Positions 6,753-11,799 of a stretch of DNA of 11,799 nucleotides are shown piece by piece. The notes beneath the pieces are model-generated. The model searched no databases. It saw nothing but the letters and a program-made list of their open reading frames with translations, and was not told the DNA's origin. How positions within the stretch are numbered: position 1 is the first letter of the stretch; every line of letters starts with the position of its first letter. The DNA comes from Candidatus Pelethomonas intestinigallinarum (GTDB lineage: Bacteria; Bacillota; Clostridia; Oscillospirales; Oscillospiraceae): the NCBI GenBank assembly GCA_018712665.1, contig DVGP01000251.1, forward strand, positions 1 through 11,799. The letters run 5' to 3'. Made by a program: the position numbers and the translations under genes.

Positions 6753-7898
6753 ATGGAAAAGCTTCGCATCATGAGCGTGTTCGGCACCCGGCCGGAGGCC
6801 ATCAAGATGGCCCCCCTGGTCAAGGAGCTGGCGGGGCGGGAGAATCTGGAATCCATCTGCTGCGTCACCGCCCAGCACCGGGAGATGCTGGACAGCGTAC
6901 TGGAGGTCTTTTCCCTCAAGCCGGACTGGGATCTGGACATCATGACCCCCCGGCAGACCCTCTCCACCATCACCAGCAAGTGTCTGCTGGGGATGGACGA
7001 GGCCATCGACACCCTGAAGCCCGACATGATATTGGTCCACGGCGACACCTCCACCACCTTTGCCGGAGCCCTCTCCGCCTTCTACCACAAGGTGCCCGTG
7101 GGCCACGTGGAGGCGGGGCTGCGGACCTACGACAAGTACTCCCCCTACCCGGAGGAGATGAACCGGAAGCTGGTCACCGCCATCGCGGACCTCTACTTCT
7201 GCCCCACGGAGAACAACCGGGCCAATCTGGCCCGGGAGGGAGTGACGGAGGGGGTGTTCGTCACCGGGAACACGGTGATCGACGCGCTGAAGACCACGGT
7301 GCGGGAGGACTACCGCTTTTCCACGGAGCTTCTCAACCACCTGCCCTACGGTGAGAAGAAGGTCCTCCTGGTTACCTGCCACCGGCGGGAGAACTACGGC
7401 CAGCCCATGGAGGACATCATGTCCGCCCTGGCCGCCATCGCCCGGGAGCACGGGGACGTGGAGCTGGTCTACCCGGTCCACCTCTCCCCTGTGGTCCAGG
7501 AGTGCGCCCACCGGCATTTGGACAACATCCCCAACATCCACCTCATCGCCCCCCTGGCCGCCGATGAGATGCACAACCTGATGGCCCGGTGCTATCTGGT
7601 CCTCACCGACTCCGGCGGCCTCCAGGAGGAGGCCCCGGCCCTTGGCAAGCCTGTGCTGGTCCTGCGCCGGGAGACGGAGCGGCCCGAGGCTGTGACCGCC
7701 GGCACGGTGAAGCTGGCCGGGGTGGCCTATGACGACATCGTCTCCATGGCCCGCCAGCTCATCACGGACCCGGCGGCCTACGCCGCCATGGCCCACGCGG
7801 TGAACCCCTACGGCGACGGCTTCGCCTGCCGGCGGATCGCCGACGCCATCCTCTGGCACTTCGGCCTTGGGGAGCGCCCGGAGGACTTCCGGGCGTAG
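6753..7898 (+). CDS. wecB: UDP-N-acetylglucosamine 2-epimerase, non-hydrolysing (WecB/MnaA)
   Basis: This cytoplasmic enzyme interconverts UDP-GlcNAc and UDP-ManNAc, the ManNAc donor for teichoic acid linkage units and related polymers. The 381-residue, two-Rossmann-domain protein shows FGTRPEAIKMAPL (10-22, with R13), HGDTSTTFAGAL (96-107, with D98), GHVEAGLRTYDKYSPYPEEM (117-136, with E120 and E134), TGNTVIDAL (171-179), TCHRRENYG (208-216, with H210) and LTDSGGLQEEAPALGKPVLV (284-303). These positions correspond to the catalytic Asp/Glu/His set of E. coli WecB. The ribosome binding site AAAGGAG lies inside the end of the preceding gene. No teichoic acid glycosyltransferases follow directly, so the polymer made is not defined here. 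Confidence 0.95.
   Translation: MEKLRIMSVFGTRPEAIKMAPLVKELAGRENLESICCVTAQHREMLDSVLEVFSLKPDWDLDIMTPRQTLSTITSKCLLGMDEAIDTLKPDMILVHGDTSTTFAGALSAFYHKVPVGHVEAGLRTYDKYSPYPEEMNRKLVTAIADLYFCPTENNRANLAREGVTEGVFVTGNTVIDALKTTVREDYRFSTELLNHLPYGEKKVLLVTCHRRENYGQPMEDIMSALAAIAREHGDVELVYPVHLSPVVQECAHRHLDNIPNIHLIAPLAADEMHNLMARCYLVLTDSGGLQEEAPALGKPVLVLRRETERPEAVTAGTVKLAGVAYDDIVSMARQLITDPAAYAAMAHAVNPYGDGFACRRIADAILWHFGLGERPEDFRA
7875..7895 (+). terminator. Hairpin at the end of the 2-epimerase gene, without T-tract
   Basis: CGCCCGGA (7875-7882) pairs with TCCGGGCG (7888-7895), with a 5-nt loop, ending at the stop codon. No T-run follows, so it is at best a weak terminator or an mRNA 3'-end protector. Read-through into the RNHCP leader therefore remains possible. 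Confidence 0.3.
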
Positions 7899-7923
7899 GA
7901 GCGCCAGCCATATATCATTTCAT

Positions 7924-8050
7924 GATCAGAAAGGAAGAACACTGTTTGAAGAAGGCATGTGCTTCGGTGTGTGTGCGCTGATCGGGAGGTCCGCGTAAAA
8001 CACATACCGCACCTCCCAAAAGGTAACAAACACACACTTTTGAGGAGGAT
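7924..8050 (+). promoter_or_regulatory. Structured mRNA leader of the RNHCP gene with SD-masking alternative
   Basis: Four pairings are visible in the 160-bp gap. GATCAG (7924-7929) pairs with CTGATC (7978-7983). GGGAGGT (7984-7990) pairs with ACCTCCC (8011-8017). GTGTGTGT (7967-7974) pairs with ACACACAC (8030-8037), enclosing the previous stem. The CCTCC within 8012-8016 is also complementary to the GGAGG of the Shine-Dalgarno (8044-8048). The 3' arm can therefore either pair upstream, leaving the SD free, or mask the SD. This is the logic of a translational switch. No known riboswitch consensus is recognised, and no convincing promoter is seen in the gap. Confidence 0.5.
7946..7981 (+). CDS. 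Possible 11-codon leader peptide before the RNHCP gene
   Basis: A TTG start (7946) sits 8 nt after AAAGGAAG (7930-7937) and opens a short frame, M-K-K-A-C-A-S-V-C-V-R, ending TGA at 7979-7981. It carries two Cys codons in its second half and overlaps both arms proposed for the leader RNA structure. An alternative frame starts at ATG 7957 (MCFGVCALIGRSA) but has poorly spaced AAGG. Both are too short to judge by coding bias. If translated, ribosome position could decide which downstream hairpin forms. Confidence 0.25.
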   Translation: MKKACASVCVR

Positions 8051-8058
8051 ATATTCCC

Positions 8059-8484
8059 ATGAACCGGGAAAACAAGAGAAAGAGCTTTGAGAAAGGCTAC
8101 TACAAGACCCACCCCTGCCACGACAGCTTCACCTGCCGGATCTGCGGTCGGCTGGTGGTCCCCGCCGGCGCGGGGAGCGACCACCGCAACCACTGTCCCA
8201 ACTGCCTGACCAGCCTCCACGTGGACGAGGAGCCCGGCGACCGGGCCGCGGACTGCGGCGGCGCCATGGACCCCATCGGCGTATGGGTGCGCAAGAGCGG
8301 AGAGTGGGCGGTCATCCACCGCTGCCGCCGCTGCGGAAAGCTCAGCTCCAACCGGGTGGCGGCGGACGACAACCCCATGAAGCTCATGTCCATCGCCATG
8401 CGGCCTCTGAGCCAGCCCCCCTTCCCCCTGGAGCGGATCGAGGAGCTCACCGAGCTGATGGCCGGGGATGGCAGACTGCGGTAG
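8059..8484 (+). CDS. RNHCP domain zinc-ribbon-like protein
   Basis: This 141-residue protein belongs to the RNHCP domain family; the namesake residues are present literally at 43-47. Cysteine pairs C26/C29, C46/C49 and C89/C92, plus C66, have the spacing of two zinc-knuckle units. GEWAVIHRC (81-89) and the NRVAADDN stretch downstream are also family-typical. The family has no firmly established biochemical role; a nucleic-acid or ribosome-associated function would be a guess from the zinc ribbons. GAGGAGGA (8042-8049) gives a strong ribosome binding site 9 nt before the ATG, which the upstream leader can mask. The stop (8484) is closely followed by the ribosome binding site of the next gene, so the two are co-transcribed. 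The domain call is sure, the function unknown. Confidence 0.88.
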   Translation: MNRENKRKSFEKGYYKTHPCHDSFTCRICGRLVVPAGAGSDHRNHCPNCLTSLHVDEEPGDRAADCGGAMDPIGVWVRKSGEWAVIHRCRRCGKLSSNRVAADDNPMKLMSIAMRPLSQPPFPLERIEELTELMAGDGRLR

Positions 8485-9256
8485 GCCGCGAGGAGAGGAG
8501 GCGAGACCCCTGAACAAGAAAACAGCGCTTTTGATCTCCCTGGCGGCGGGCATTTTGCTGCTGGTGGCCCTGGTACTGGTTCAGGGGAGCTTCCACAGCG
8601 GCGGAGGCATCCGGCTGCCGGTGGGAACCGCGGATACTGACTCCGATAACGAGCAGGGCTCCGTGGGGGCCCTGGATGTACTGGAAATCACTCCCAGCAC
8701 CGTCAAGCCCGCCATCAACACACTCTCCCGCCCGGTGACCTACCAGCGGACCCAGACGGTGGAGACCTTCTGGAACGGAGGCAGCGGCCAGTCCGTCTCC
8801 CAGGTGGCCGTCAGCGGCAATCTGACCCGGGTGGACACATCGCTGCCGGACGGCAGCGTGTGCCATATGCTGGTGACCGGCGGTACCGCCGCCGTGTGGT
8901 ACGACGATGAAACGGAGTGGACGATCCTCCACTCGGAGGATTTTACCGCGGATATCGCCCAGCGGATGCTCTCCTATGAGGTAGTGCGGGACCTGCCGGT
9001 GGAGGACATCGCCCAGGCGGACTACCGGGACCTGGACGGGGTATCCTGCATCTATGTGGAGACCTGTCCCGACGAAGCCGGCTACACCGACCGCTACTGG
9101 GTCAGCGTGTCCAGCGGCCTGCTCTACGCCGCCGAGCGCCTGTTTCAGGACGAGGTGGTCTACCGCTTCACCACCACAGAGCCCGACGCGGAGACGCCGG
9201 AGGACAGCCTCTTCCGCCTCCCCGACGGCTCCCTGCTGACGGAGCATATCGAATAG
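8468..9256 (+). CDS. Membrane-anchored extracytoplasmic protein, LolA/RseB-like fold suspected
   Basis: The frame is given from its only standard start, ATG 8468, overlapping the RNHCP gene by 17 bp. However, the strong AGGAGAGGAGG (8491-8501) points to a CTG start at 8510, 8 nt downstream. That gives 248 residues beginning MNKKTALLISLAAG. A single hydrophobic segment follows (about residues 5-25 from the CTG) with no lipobox cysteine, so it is a signal anchor or cleavable signal peptide, then about 220 soluble residues. The C-terminal pattern, YWVSVSSGLLYAAERL, then VVYRFTTTEP and DSLFRLPDGS, resembles the 'conversion to final product' strands of LolA/RseB-like lipoprotein folds. This is an inference from pattern only. 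No enzyme motif is seen. It is probably co-expressed with the RNHCP gene; the transcript ends at 9284-9324. Confidence 0.7.
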   Translation: MADCGRPRGEEARPLNKKTALLISLAAGILLLVALVLVQGSFHSGGGIRLPVGTADTDSDNEQGSVGALDVLEITPSTVKPAINTLSRPVTYQRTQTVETFWNGGSGQSVSQVAVSGNLTRVDTSLPDGSVCHMLVTGGTAAVWYDDETEWTILHSEDFTADIAQRMLSYEVVRDLPVEDIAQADYRDLDGVSCIYVETCPDEAGYTDRYWVSVSSGLLYAAERLFQDEVVYRFTTTEPDAETPEDSLFRLPDGSLLTEHIE

Positions 9257-9283
9257 CACCGTTCCCCTTCACGCATCGAAAAC

Positions 9284-9324
9284 GGGAGGCCCGGGGCAAA
9301 CGCCCCCGGGCCTCCCTTCTTTTT
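9284..9324 (+). terminator. Strong intrinsic terminator after the RNHCP/anchored-protein operon
   Basis: A perfect 13-bp GC-rich stem (9284-9296 with 9304-9316) with a 7-nt loop is followed by TTCTTTTT (9317-9324). On the minus strand it is followed by GTTTTC, so it may also end the convergent MerR transcript that stops at 9343. Confidence 0.9.
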
Positions 9325-9342
9325 GGCACGCGCTTTTCCCGG

Positions 9343-10101
9343 TCACTCCGCCCAGCGGCATATGGCGTCCCGCAGGAAGCGGGCGCAACCGGAAACGGTT
9401 TTATCATAGTAGGCGGTAAACCGCTCGTCCGCCGCGTAGAGCTCCGCGATCCCCCGGTGCTTCGCCGGATCATAGGCGCTGCCGGCGACGGTGAGCCACC
9501 GGCGGTGGAGGGCGGTGATCTCCCTGCCCTCCTCCCCCTCCGGGGAGATTCCGGCCCGGACAGCGGCCTCCAGCCGCCCCTGGATCTCCCGACCCAAATC
9601 GGTCCACTCCCGATACCGCTCCTGGGTCAGACCCATGACCGCTGCGTTGGCCTCGTCCATCTGGGCGTCGCCGTACTTCTCCCGGATCTCCCGGCCGTGG
9701 AGCTCCTCGTTTCGTTCCACAGCCCGGCGCTTGAATGCCTCGAACTTCTTCTCGTCGCTCATGATCTCCTTCCTTTCCTCGGCTCCAATGGTGTCCTGTA
9801 CCGACTGGATGAGCTGTTCCAGCCGCCCCCGCTCCGCCACCAGGGCGGCCAGGTGGCCCCGTAAGGCGGCCAGCCGGTCAAAGGAGGGATCGTCCAGATA
9901 CTCCCTGATCCGGGCCAGCTCCACCCCGAGGGCCCGGTAGTACAGAATGTCCTGGAGCCGGTCCACCTCCGCCGGACCGTAGTAGCGGTAGCCGCTGTCC
10001 GCCACCCGGCTGGGCTTCAGCAGGCCGATCCTGTCGTACCAGCGCAGGGCGCGGGTGGTCACTCCGGACAGGCGCGACAGCTGTTGAATGGAATATTCCA
10101 T
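9343..10101 (-). CDS. MerR-family regulator with TipAS ligand-binding domain (TipA/Mta/SkgA type)
   Basis: This 252-residue protein is essentially the length of Streptomyces TipAL. The N-terminal MerR winged helix-turn-helix (1-70) starts YSIQQLSRLSGVTTRALRWY and includes SGYRYYG (36-42). A dimerising coiled coil follows (about 75-112), then a TipAS-like antibiotic-recognition domain (about 115-252) with the typical YAADERFTAYYDK and FLRDAI segments near the end. TipAS domains bind thiopeptides and other multidrug ligands, in TipA partly through a cysteine; C239 and C248 are present here, but equivalence is not established. The ATG has AAGGAGG 7 nt upstream. The gene has a MerR-type promoter (10122-10152), so it is probably autoregulated. 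M114 has its own ribosome binding site, suggesting a separate ligand-binding product. No efflux gene is adjacent. Confidence 0.92.
   Translation of the reverse strand: MEYSIQQLSRLSGVTTRALRWYDRIGLLKPSRVADSGYRYYGPAEVDRLQDILYYRALGVELARIREYLDDPSFDRLAALRGHLAALVAERGRLEQLIQSVQDTIGAEERKEIMSDEKKFEAFKRRAVERNEELHGREIREKYGDAQMDEANAAVMGLTQERYREWTDLGREIQGRLEAAVRAGISPEGEEGREITALHRRWLTVAGSAYDPAKHRGIAELYAADERFTAYYDKTVSGCARFLRDAICRWAE
9760..9776 (-). promoter_or_regulatory. Internal ribosome binding site and ATG for a TipAS-only product
   Basis: Within the MerR gene, AAAGGAAGG (9776-9768) and the overlapping AAGGAG (9771-9766) precede an in-frame ATG at 9762-9760, with 5 or 3 nt spacing. Translation from here gives residues 114-252, 139 residues, exactly the TipAS domain. 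Streptomyces lividans tipA is known to make TipAS (144 residues) from such an internal start alongside TipAL. Its use here is an inference. Confidence 0.55.
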
Positions 10102-10121
10102 CTCATCCCCTCCTTGACCTC

Positions 10122-10152
10122 AGTGTACCAGTTGACGCCGCGGCAGAGTCAA
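10122..10152 (-). promoter_or_regulatory. MerR-type promoter with 19-bp spacer and dyad operator
   Basis: Minus strand -35 TTGACT (10147-10152) and -10 TACACT (10122-10127) are 19 bp apart instead of 17, the hallmark of promoters activated by MerR proteins through DNA untwisting. A dyad, TTGAC-N11-GTCAA, starts in the -35 and lies in the spacer, where the dimer would bind. The predicted start is only a few bases before the ribosome binding site, so the leader is minimal. Confidence 0.7.
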
Positions 10153-10172
10153 GAGAAATTTTATATTTTTTC

Positions 10173-10211
10173 TGGGCAGGCGGCCAAATATCTGGTATAC
10201 TGATCATACCA
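10173..10211 (+). promoter_or_regulatory. Promoter of the phosphodiesterase gene with overlapping dyad
   Basis: -35 TGGGCA (10173-10178, weak), 17-bp spacer, extended -10 TGG-TATACT (TATACT 10196-10201). A dyad, TGGTAT-N7-ATACCA (10193-10211), covers the -10 and could be an operator or simply two back-to-back extended -10 elements. It is divergent from the MerR promoter, with the two -35 boxes about 20 bp apart. Confidence 0.5.
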
Positions 10212-10232
10212 CAAAAATGCGAGGGAGACCCT

Positions 10233-10688
10233 ATGAAACGACTTGCCATTATCTCCGATACCCACAACCTGCTGCGGCCCCAGGTGCTGGAGCGCCTGGC
10301 GGCGGCGGACATCATCCTCCACGCCGGAGACGTCAGCTCTCCGGACACCCTGGAGGCCCTCCGGGACCTTGGCAAGGACCTCTACCTGGTCCGGGGCAAC
10401 AACGACTGGGCCCTGGGTCCCCGCATCCCCCCCACCCTGACCGTTCCCATCGAGGGCGTGACCTTTTTCCTGGTCCACAATCAGCGGGACGTGCCGCCGG
10501 GACTGTCCGGGGTGGATGTGGTGGTCTACGGCCATACCCACCGGTATGCCCAGGAGGAGCGGGGCGGCGCTCTCTGGCTGAATCCCGGCAGCTGCGGTCC
10601 CCGGCGGTTTCACCAGGAGGTCACCATGGCGGTGATCCAGGTGGACCACGGGAGATACGAGATCGAACGGATTGACCTTCCACAGTGA
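10233..10688 (+). CDS. Metallophosphoesterase, YfcE/MJ0936 family
   Basis: This small cytoplasmic dinuclear-metal phosphodiesterase has 151 residues, usual for the YfcE/MJ0936 group. Metal-binding motifs are in order: SDTH (8-11), HAGD (30-33), GNND (55-58), H82 in LVHN, GHTH (100-103), and NPGS (117-120). The fourth motif is usually HG; here Gly is replaced by Asn (N83) while the ligand His is kept, so activity is expected. The family hydrolyses phosphodiesters in vitro, but physiological substrates are mostly unknown. The ATG has GAGGGAG 6 nt upstream. It is divergent from the MerR gene and might share its control region, though a functional link is not shown. It converges with mgtC at the hairpin 10710-10740. 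Confidence 0.92.
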   Translation: MKRLAIISDTHNLLRPQVLERLAAADIILHAGDVSSPDTLEALRDLGKDLYLVRGNNDWALGPRIPPTLTVPIEGVTFFLVHNQRDVPPGLSGVDVVVYGHTHRYAQEERGGALWLNPGSCGPRRFHQEVTMAVIQVDHGRYEIERIDLPQ

Positions 10689-10709
10689 CCGACAGGGCAA
10701 GAGGGTGAA

Positions 10710-10740
10710 AGAGGAGAACGGCAGGCCGCCGTTCTCCTCT
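10710..10740. terminator. Hairpin between convergent phosphodiesterase and MgtC genes
   Basis: A perfect 13-bp stem (10710-10722 with 10728-10740) has an AGGCC loop. There is no T-tract on the plus strand and only TTTC at the stem end on the minus strand, so it is an imperfect bidirectional terminator in the 70-bp gap between two convergent genes. Confidence 0.6.
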
Positions 10741-10758
10741 CTGCTGCAATTGGGGAAT

Positions 10759-11463
10759 TCAGTATTTCGCCACTGGAATCAGCAGCAGGATGTAGTCCTG
10801 TTTCCGCAGATCCTCCAGCATTTGCTGGCTCTCCTCCCAGTCCGCCGGGATCGTCAGCTCAAGCCCCACATTGCCGGGCAAACCGCTGCGGGCGGGGACG
10901 ATCTGTACCTCCGCCTCCGGCACAGGAGTGATCTGCTCATAGAAGTCATCCGTGCGCTTCACGTTGTCCAGCTCCAGGTAGTAGCAGACATACTCCCTTC
11001 GGGTCCTCCGCTTCCGCTCCAGGCTGGGCAGGGCGACCATGGTCACCAGAATCACCAGAAACGCCGCCAGCACCCCGCCGTAGAATCCGGTGCCGATGCA
11101 CAGCCCCAGACTGGCGGTGGCCCACAGGCCTGCGGCGGTGGTCAGGCCGGTGATCTGGGCGTGGTTACGGGTCATGATGGTACCCGCCCCCAAAAAGCCG
11201 ATGCCGGAGATAACCTGGGCGCTGACCCGCAGGGGATCGTTGGTAAATCCCAGAACCTCGGCGGAGTACAGTCCCACCATACTGGTCATGGCCGCGCCCA
11301 GGCAGACCAGCACATGGGTCCGCATACCGGCAGCCCGGCCCCGGCGGCCCCGCTCGCTGCCTACCAGCCCGCCCAGCACAGCCGCCAGGAGGACCCGCAC
11401 CGTGACAGAAACTCCGTTGAACTCCTGCAGGAGGTCGATGGCCTCCTCAAGCTCTAGAAACAT
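10759..11463 (-). CDS. MgtC/SapB-family membrane protein
   Basis: This 234-residue protein has an N-terminal MgtC membrane domain of four to five helices (about 20-145) and a soluble C-terminal domain (about 155-234) with an ACT-like strand-helix pattern. Family motifs are clear: VLGGLVGSERGRRGRAAGMRTH (29-50, with the conserved acidic E37 and RTH) and SGIGFLGAGTI (86-96) followed by GLTTAAGLW (106-114). In Salmonella and mycobacteria MgtC supports growth in low Mg2+ and restrains the F1Fo ATPase; in commensal Firmicutes the role is unassigned, and it is not a Mg2+ transporter itself. GGAGGAGG lies 10 nt before the ATG, next to a leader hairpin. The upstream phosphatase-superfamily gene ends 57 nt away, so co-transcription is likely. 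Confidence 0.93.
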   Translation of the reverse strand: MFLELEEAIDLLQEFNGVSVTVRVLLAAVLGGLVGSERGRRGRAAGMRTHVLVCLGAAMTSMVGLYSAEVLGFTNDPLRVSAQVISGIGFLGAGTIMTRNHAQITGLTTAAGLWATASLGLCIGTGFYGGVLAAFLVILVTMVALPSLERKRRTRREYVCYYLELDNVKRTDDFYEQITPVPEAEVQIVPARSGLPGNVGLELTIPADWEESQQMLEDLRKQDYILLLIPVAKY

Positions 11464-11481
11464 CGCGGCGTCTCACCTCCT

Positions 11482-11512
11482 CCGCTGTGTCAGCGGCGGG
11501 GCGCTGCCCCGC
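11482..11512 (-). other. Two overlapping hairpins between the phosphatase-like gene and mgtC
   Basis: CCGCTG (11482-11487) pairs with CAGCGG (11491-11496), and GCGGGGC (11496-11502) pairs with GCCCCGC (11506-11512); they share base 11496. There is no T-tract on the minus strand. The first hairpin ends directly at the mgtC ribosome binding site, so it may tune mgtC translation or stop 3' decay. There is no evidence for termination. Confidence 0.35.
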
Positions 11513-11520
11513 GCCGGCCC

Positions 11521-11799
11521 TCACCGCTTGGGATAGGCGCCGTAGAAGTGCATCACATTGATGTCCTCCGGGCGGTATTCCCCGTGGTTGCCGTGGCCGT
11601 CCCAGTCGATGTGGTTGCCGTGGTCCGTGGCCCAGACCACCAGGCTGTTGCTGTCAGCCCAGTGCTCCCGTACGGCGGCGGTGAGGCGGGTAAAGGCCTC
11701 GATGTGGTGATCCACCGCAGCCATGGCCTGGGGAGACTCCGGCACGGTGTCGTGGATCATGTCGTCGTACTCCTGGTTATAGACCACCACCACGTCGTA
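11521..11799 (-). CDS. Alkaline-phosphatase-superfamily protein, C-terminal 92 residues only
   Basis: The gene enters from beyond the right edge; only the last 92 codons and the TGA are visible, and the start is outside. The fragment contains YDVVVVYNQEYDDMIHDTVP at its beginning and, near the end, VVWATDHGNH followed by GHGNHGEYRPEDINVMHFYG. The T/ATDHG motif with a later H-G pair is the metal-binding end of the alkaline phosphatase / phosphodiesterase / sulfatase / phosphomutase superfamily, where Asp, His and a second His bind the two metals. Which branch and which substrate cannot be told from this piece. The last 40 residues are unusually rich in His, Asp and Asn. It ends 57 nt before mgtC in the same direction. 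Confidence 0.7.
   Translation of the reverse strand, partial: YDVVVVYNQEYDDMIHDTVPESPQAMAAVDHHIEAFTRLTAAVREHWADSNSLVVWATDHGNHIDWDGHGNHGEYRPEDINVMHFYGAYPKR

Noticed and set aside
5643..7859. 738-codon open frame on the minus strand across the TagO-like and epimerase genes
   Set aside because: It is antisense to two clearly recognised genes, has low-complexity G/H/V/D-rich sequence and arises from GC-rich third codon positions.
7915..8553. 212-codon minus-strand frame over the RNHCP gene and its leader
   Set aside because: Antisense to the RNHCP zinc-ribbon gene, no SD and no recognisable domain.

Overview
The window is GC-rich, densely coded DNA with Gram-positive style purine-rich ribosome binding sites, sigma-A-like promoters (TTGACA/TATAAT type with 17-bp spacers), a SpoIIM-family protein and a TagO/WecA-type lipid-linked sugar transferase. 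This fits a high-GC spore-forming Clostridia, most likely an Oscillospiraceae gut anaerobe (Flavonifractor/Pseudoflavonifractor/Oscillibacter type). The taxonomic call is an inference from style, not from a marker gene.

Layout. Positions 1-4364 are read on the minus strand: an ACT-domain protein cut by the left edge; a 333-bp gene-free stretch holding a terminator and a MITE-like repeat element; a SpoIIM-family membrane protein whose start overlaps the stop of gltX (glutamyl-tRNA synthetase); and an iron-containing alcohol dehydrogenase. Positions 4494-9324 are read on the plus strand: trpS, a TagO/WecA-like transferase and a non-hydrolysing UDP-GlcNAc 2-epimerase form a tight operon. A 160-bp leader follows, with mutually exclusive RNA pairings and a possible leader peptide. 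Next come an RNHCP zinc-ribbon protein and a membrane-anchored extracytoplasmic protein, closed by a strong terminator. Then comes a TipA-like MerR regulator (minus) divergent from a YfcE/MJ0936-type phosphodiesterase (plus), and finally MgtC/SapB and the C-terminal part of an alkaline-phosphatase-superfamily enzyme (minus, cut by the right edge).

How the genes fit together. The two aminoacyl-tRNA synthetases supply translation. TagO plus 2-epimerase make the lipid-linked GlcNAc and the UDP-ManNAc that usually start a teichoic-acid-like wall polymer. The RNHCP pair looks like a small regulated unit of unknown function.

Most interesting points: (1) the MerR gene carries a 19-bp-spacer promoter with a dyad and an internal ribosome binding site plus ATG exactly where a TipAS-only product would begin, matching the two-product design of Streptomyces tipA; (2) the RNHCP leader can either free or mask its Shine-Dalgarno sequence; (3) a 186-bp element with 14-bp imperfect terminal inverted repeats sits between two exact copies of a terminator hairpin, and a 30-bp piece of the same element lies next to another terminator 2.3 kb away.
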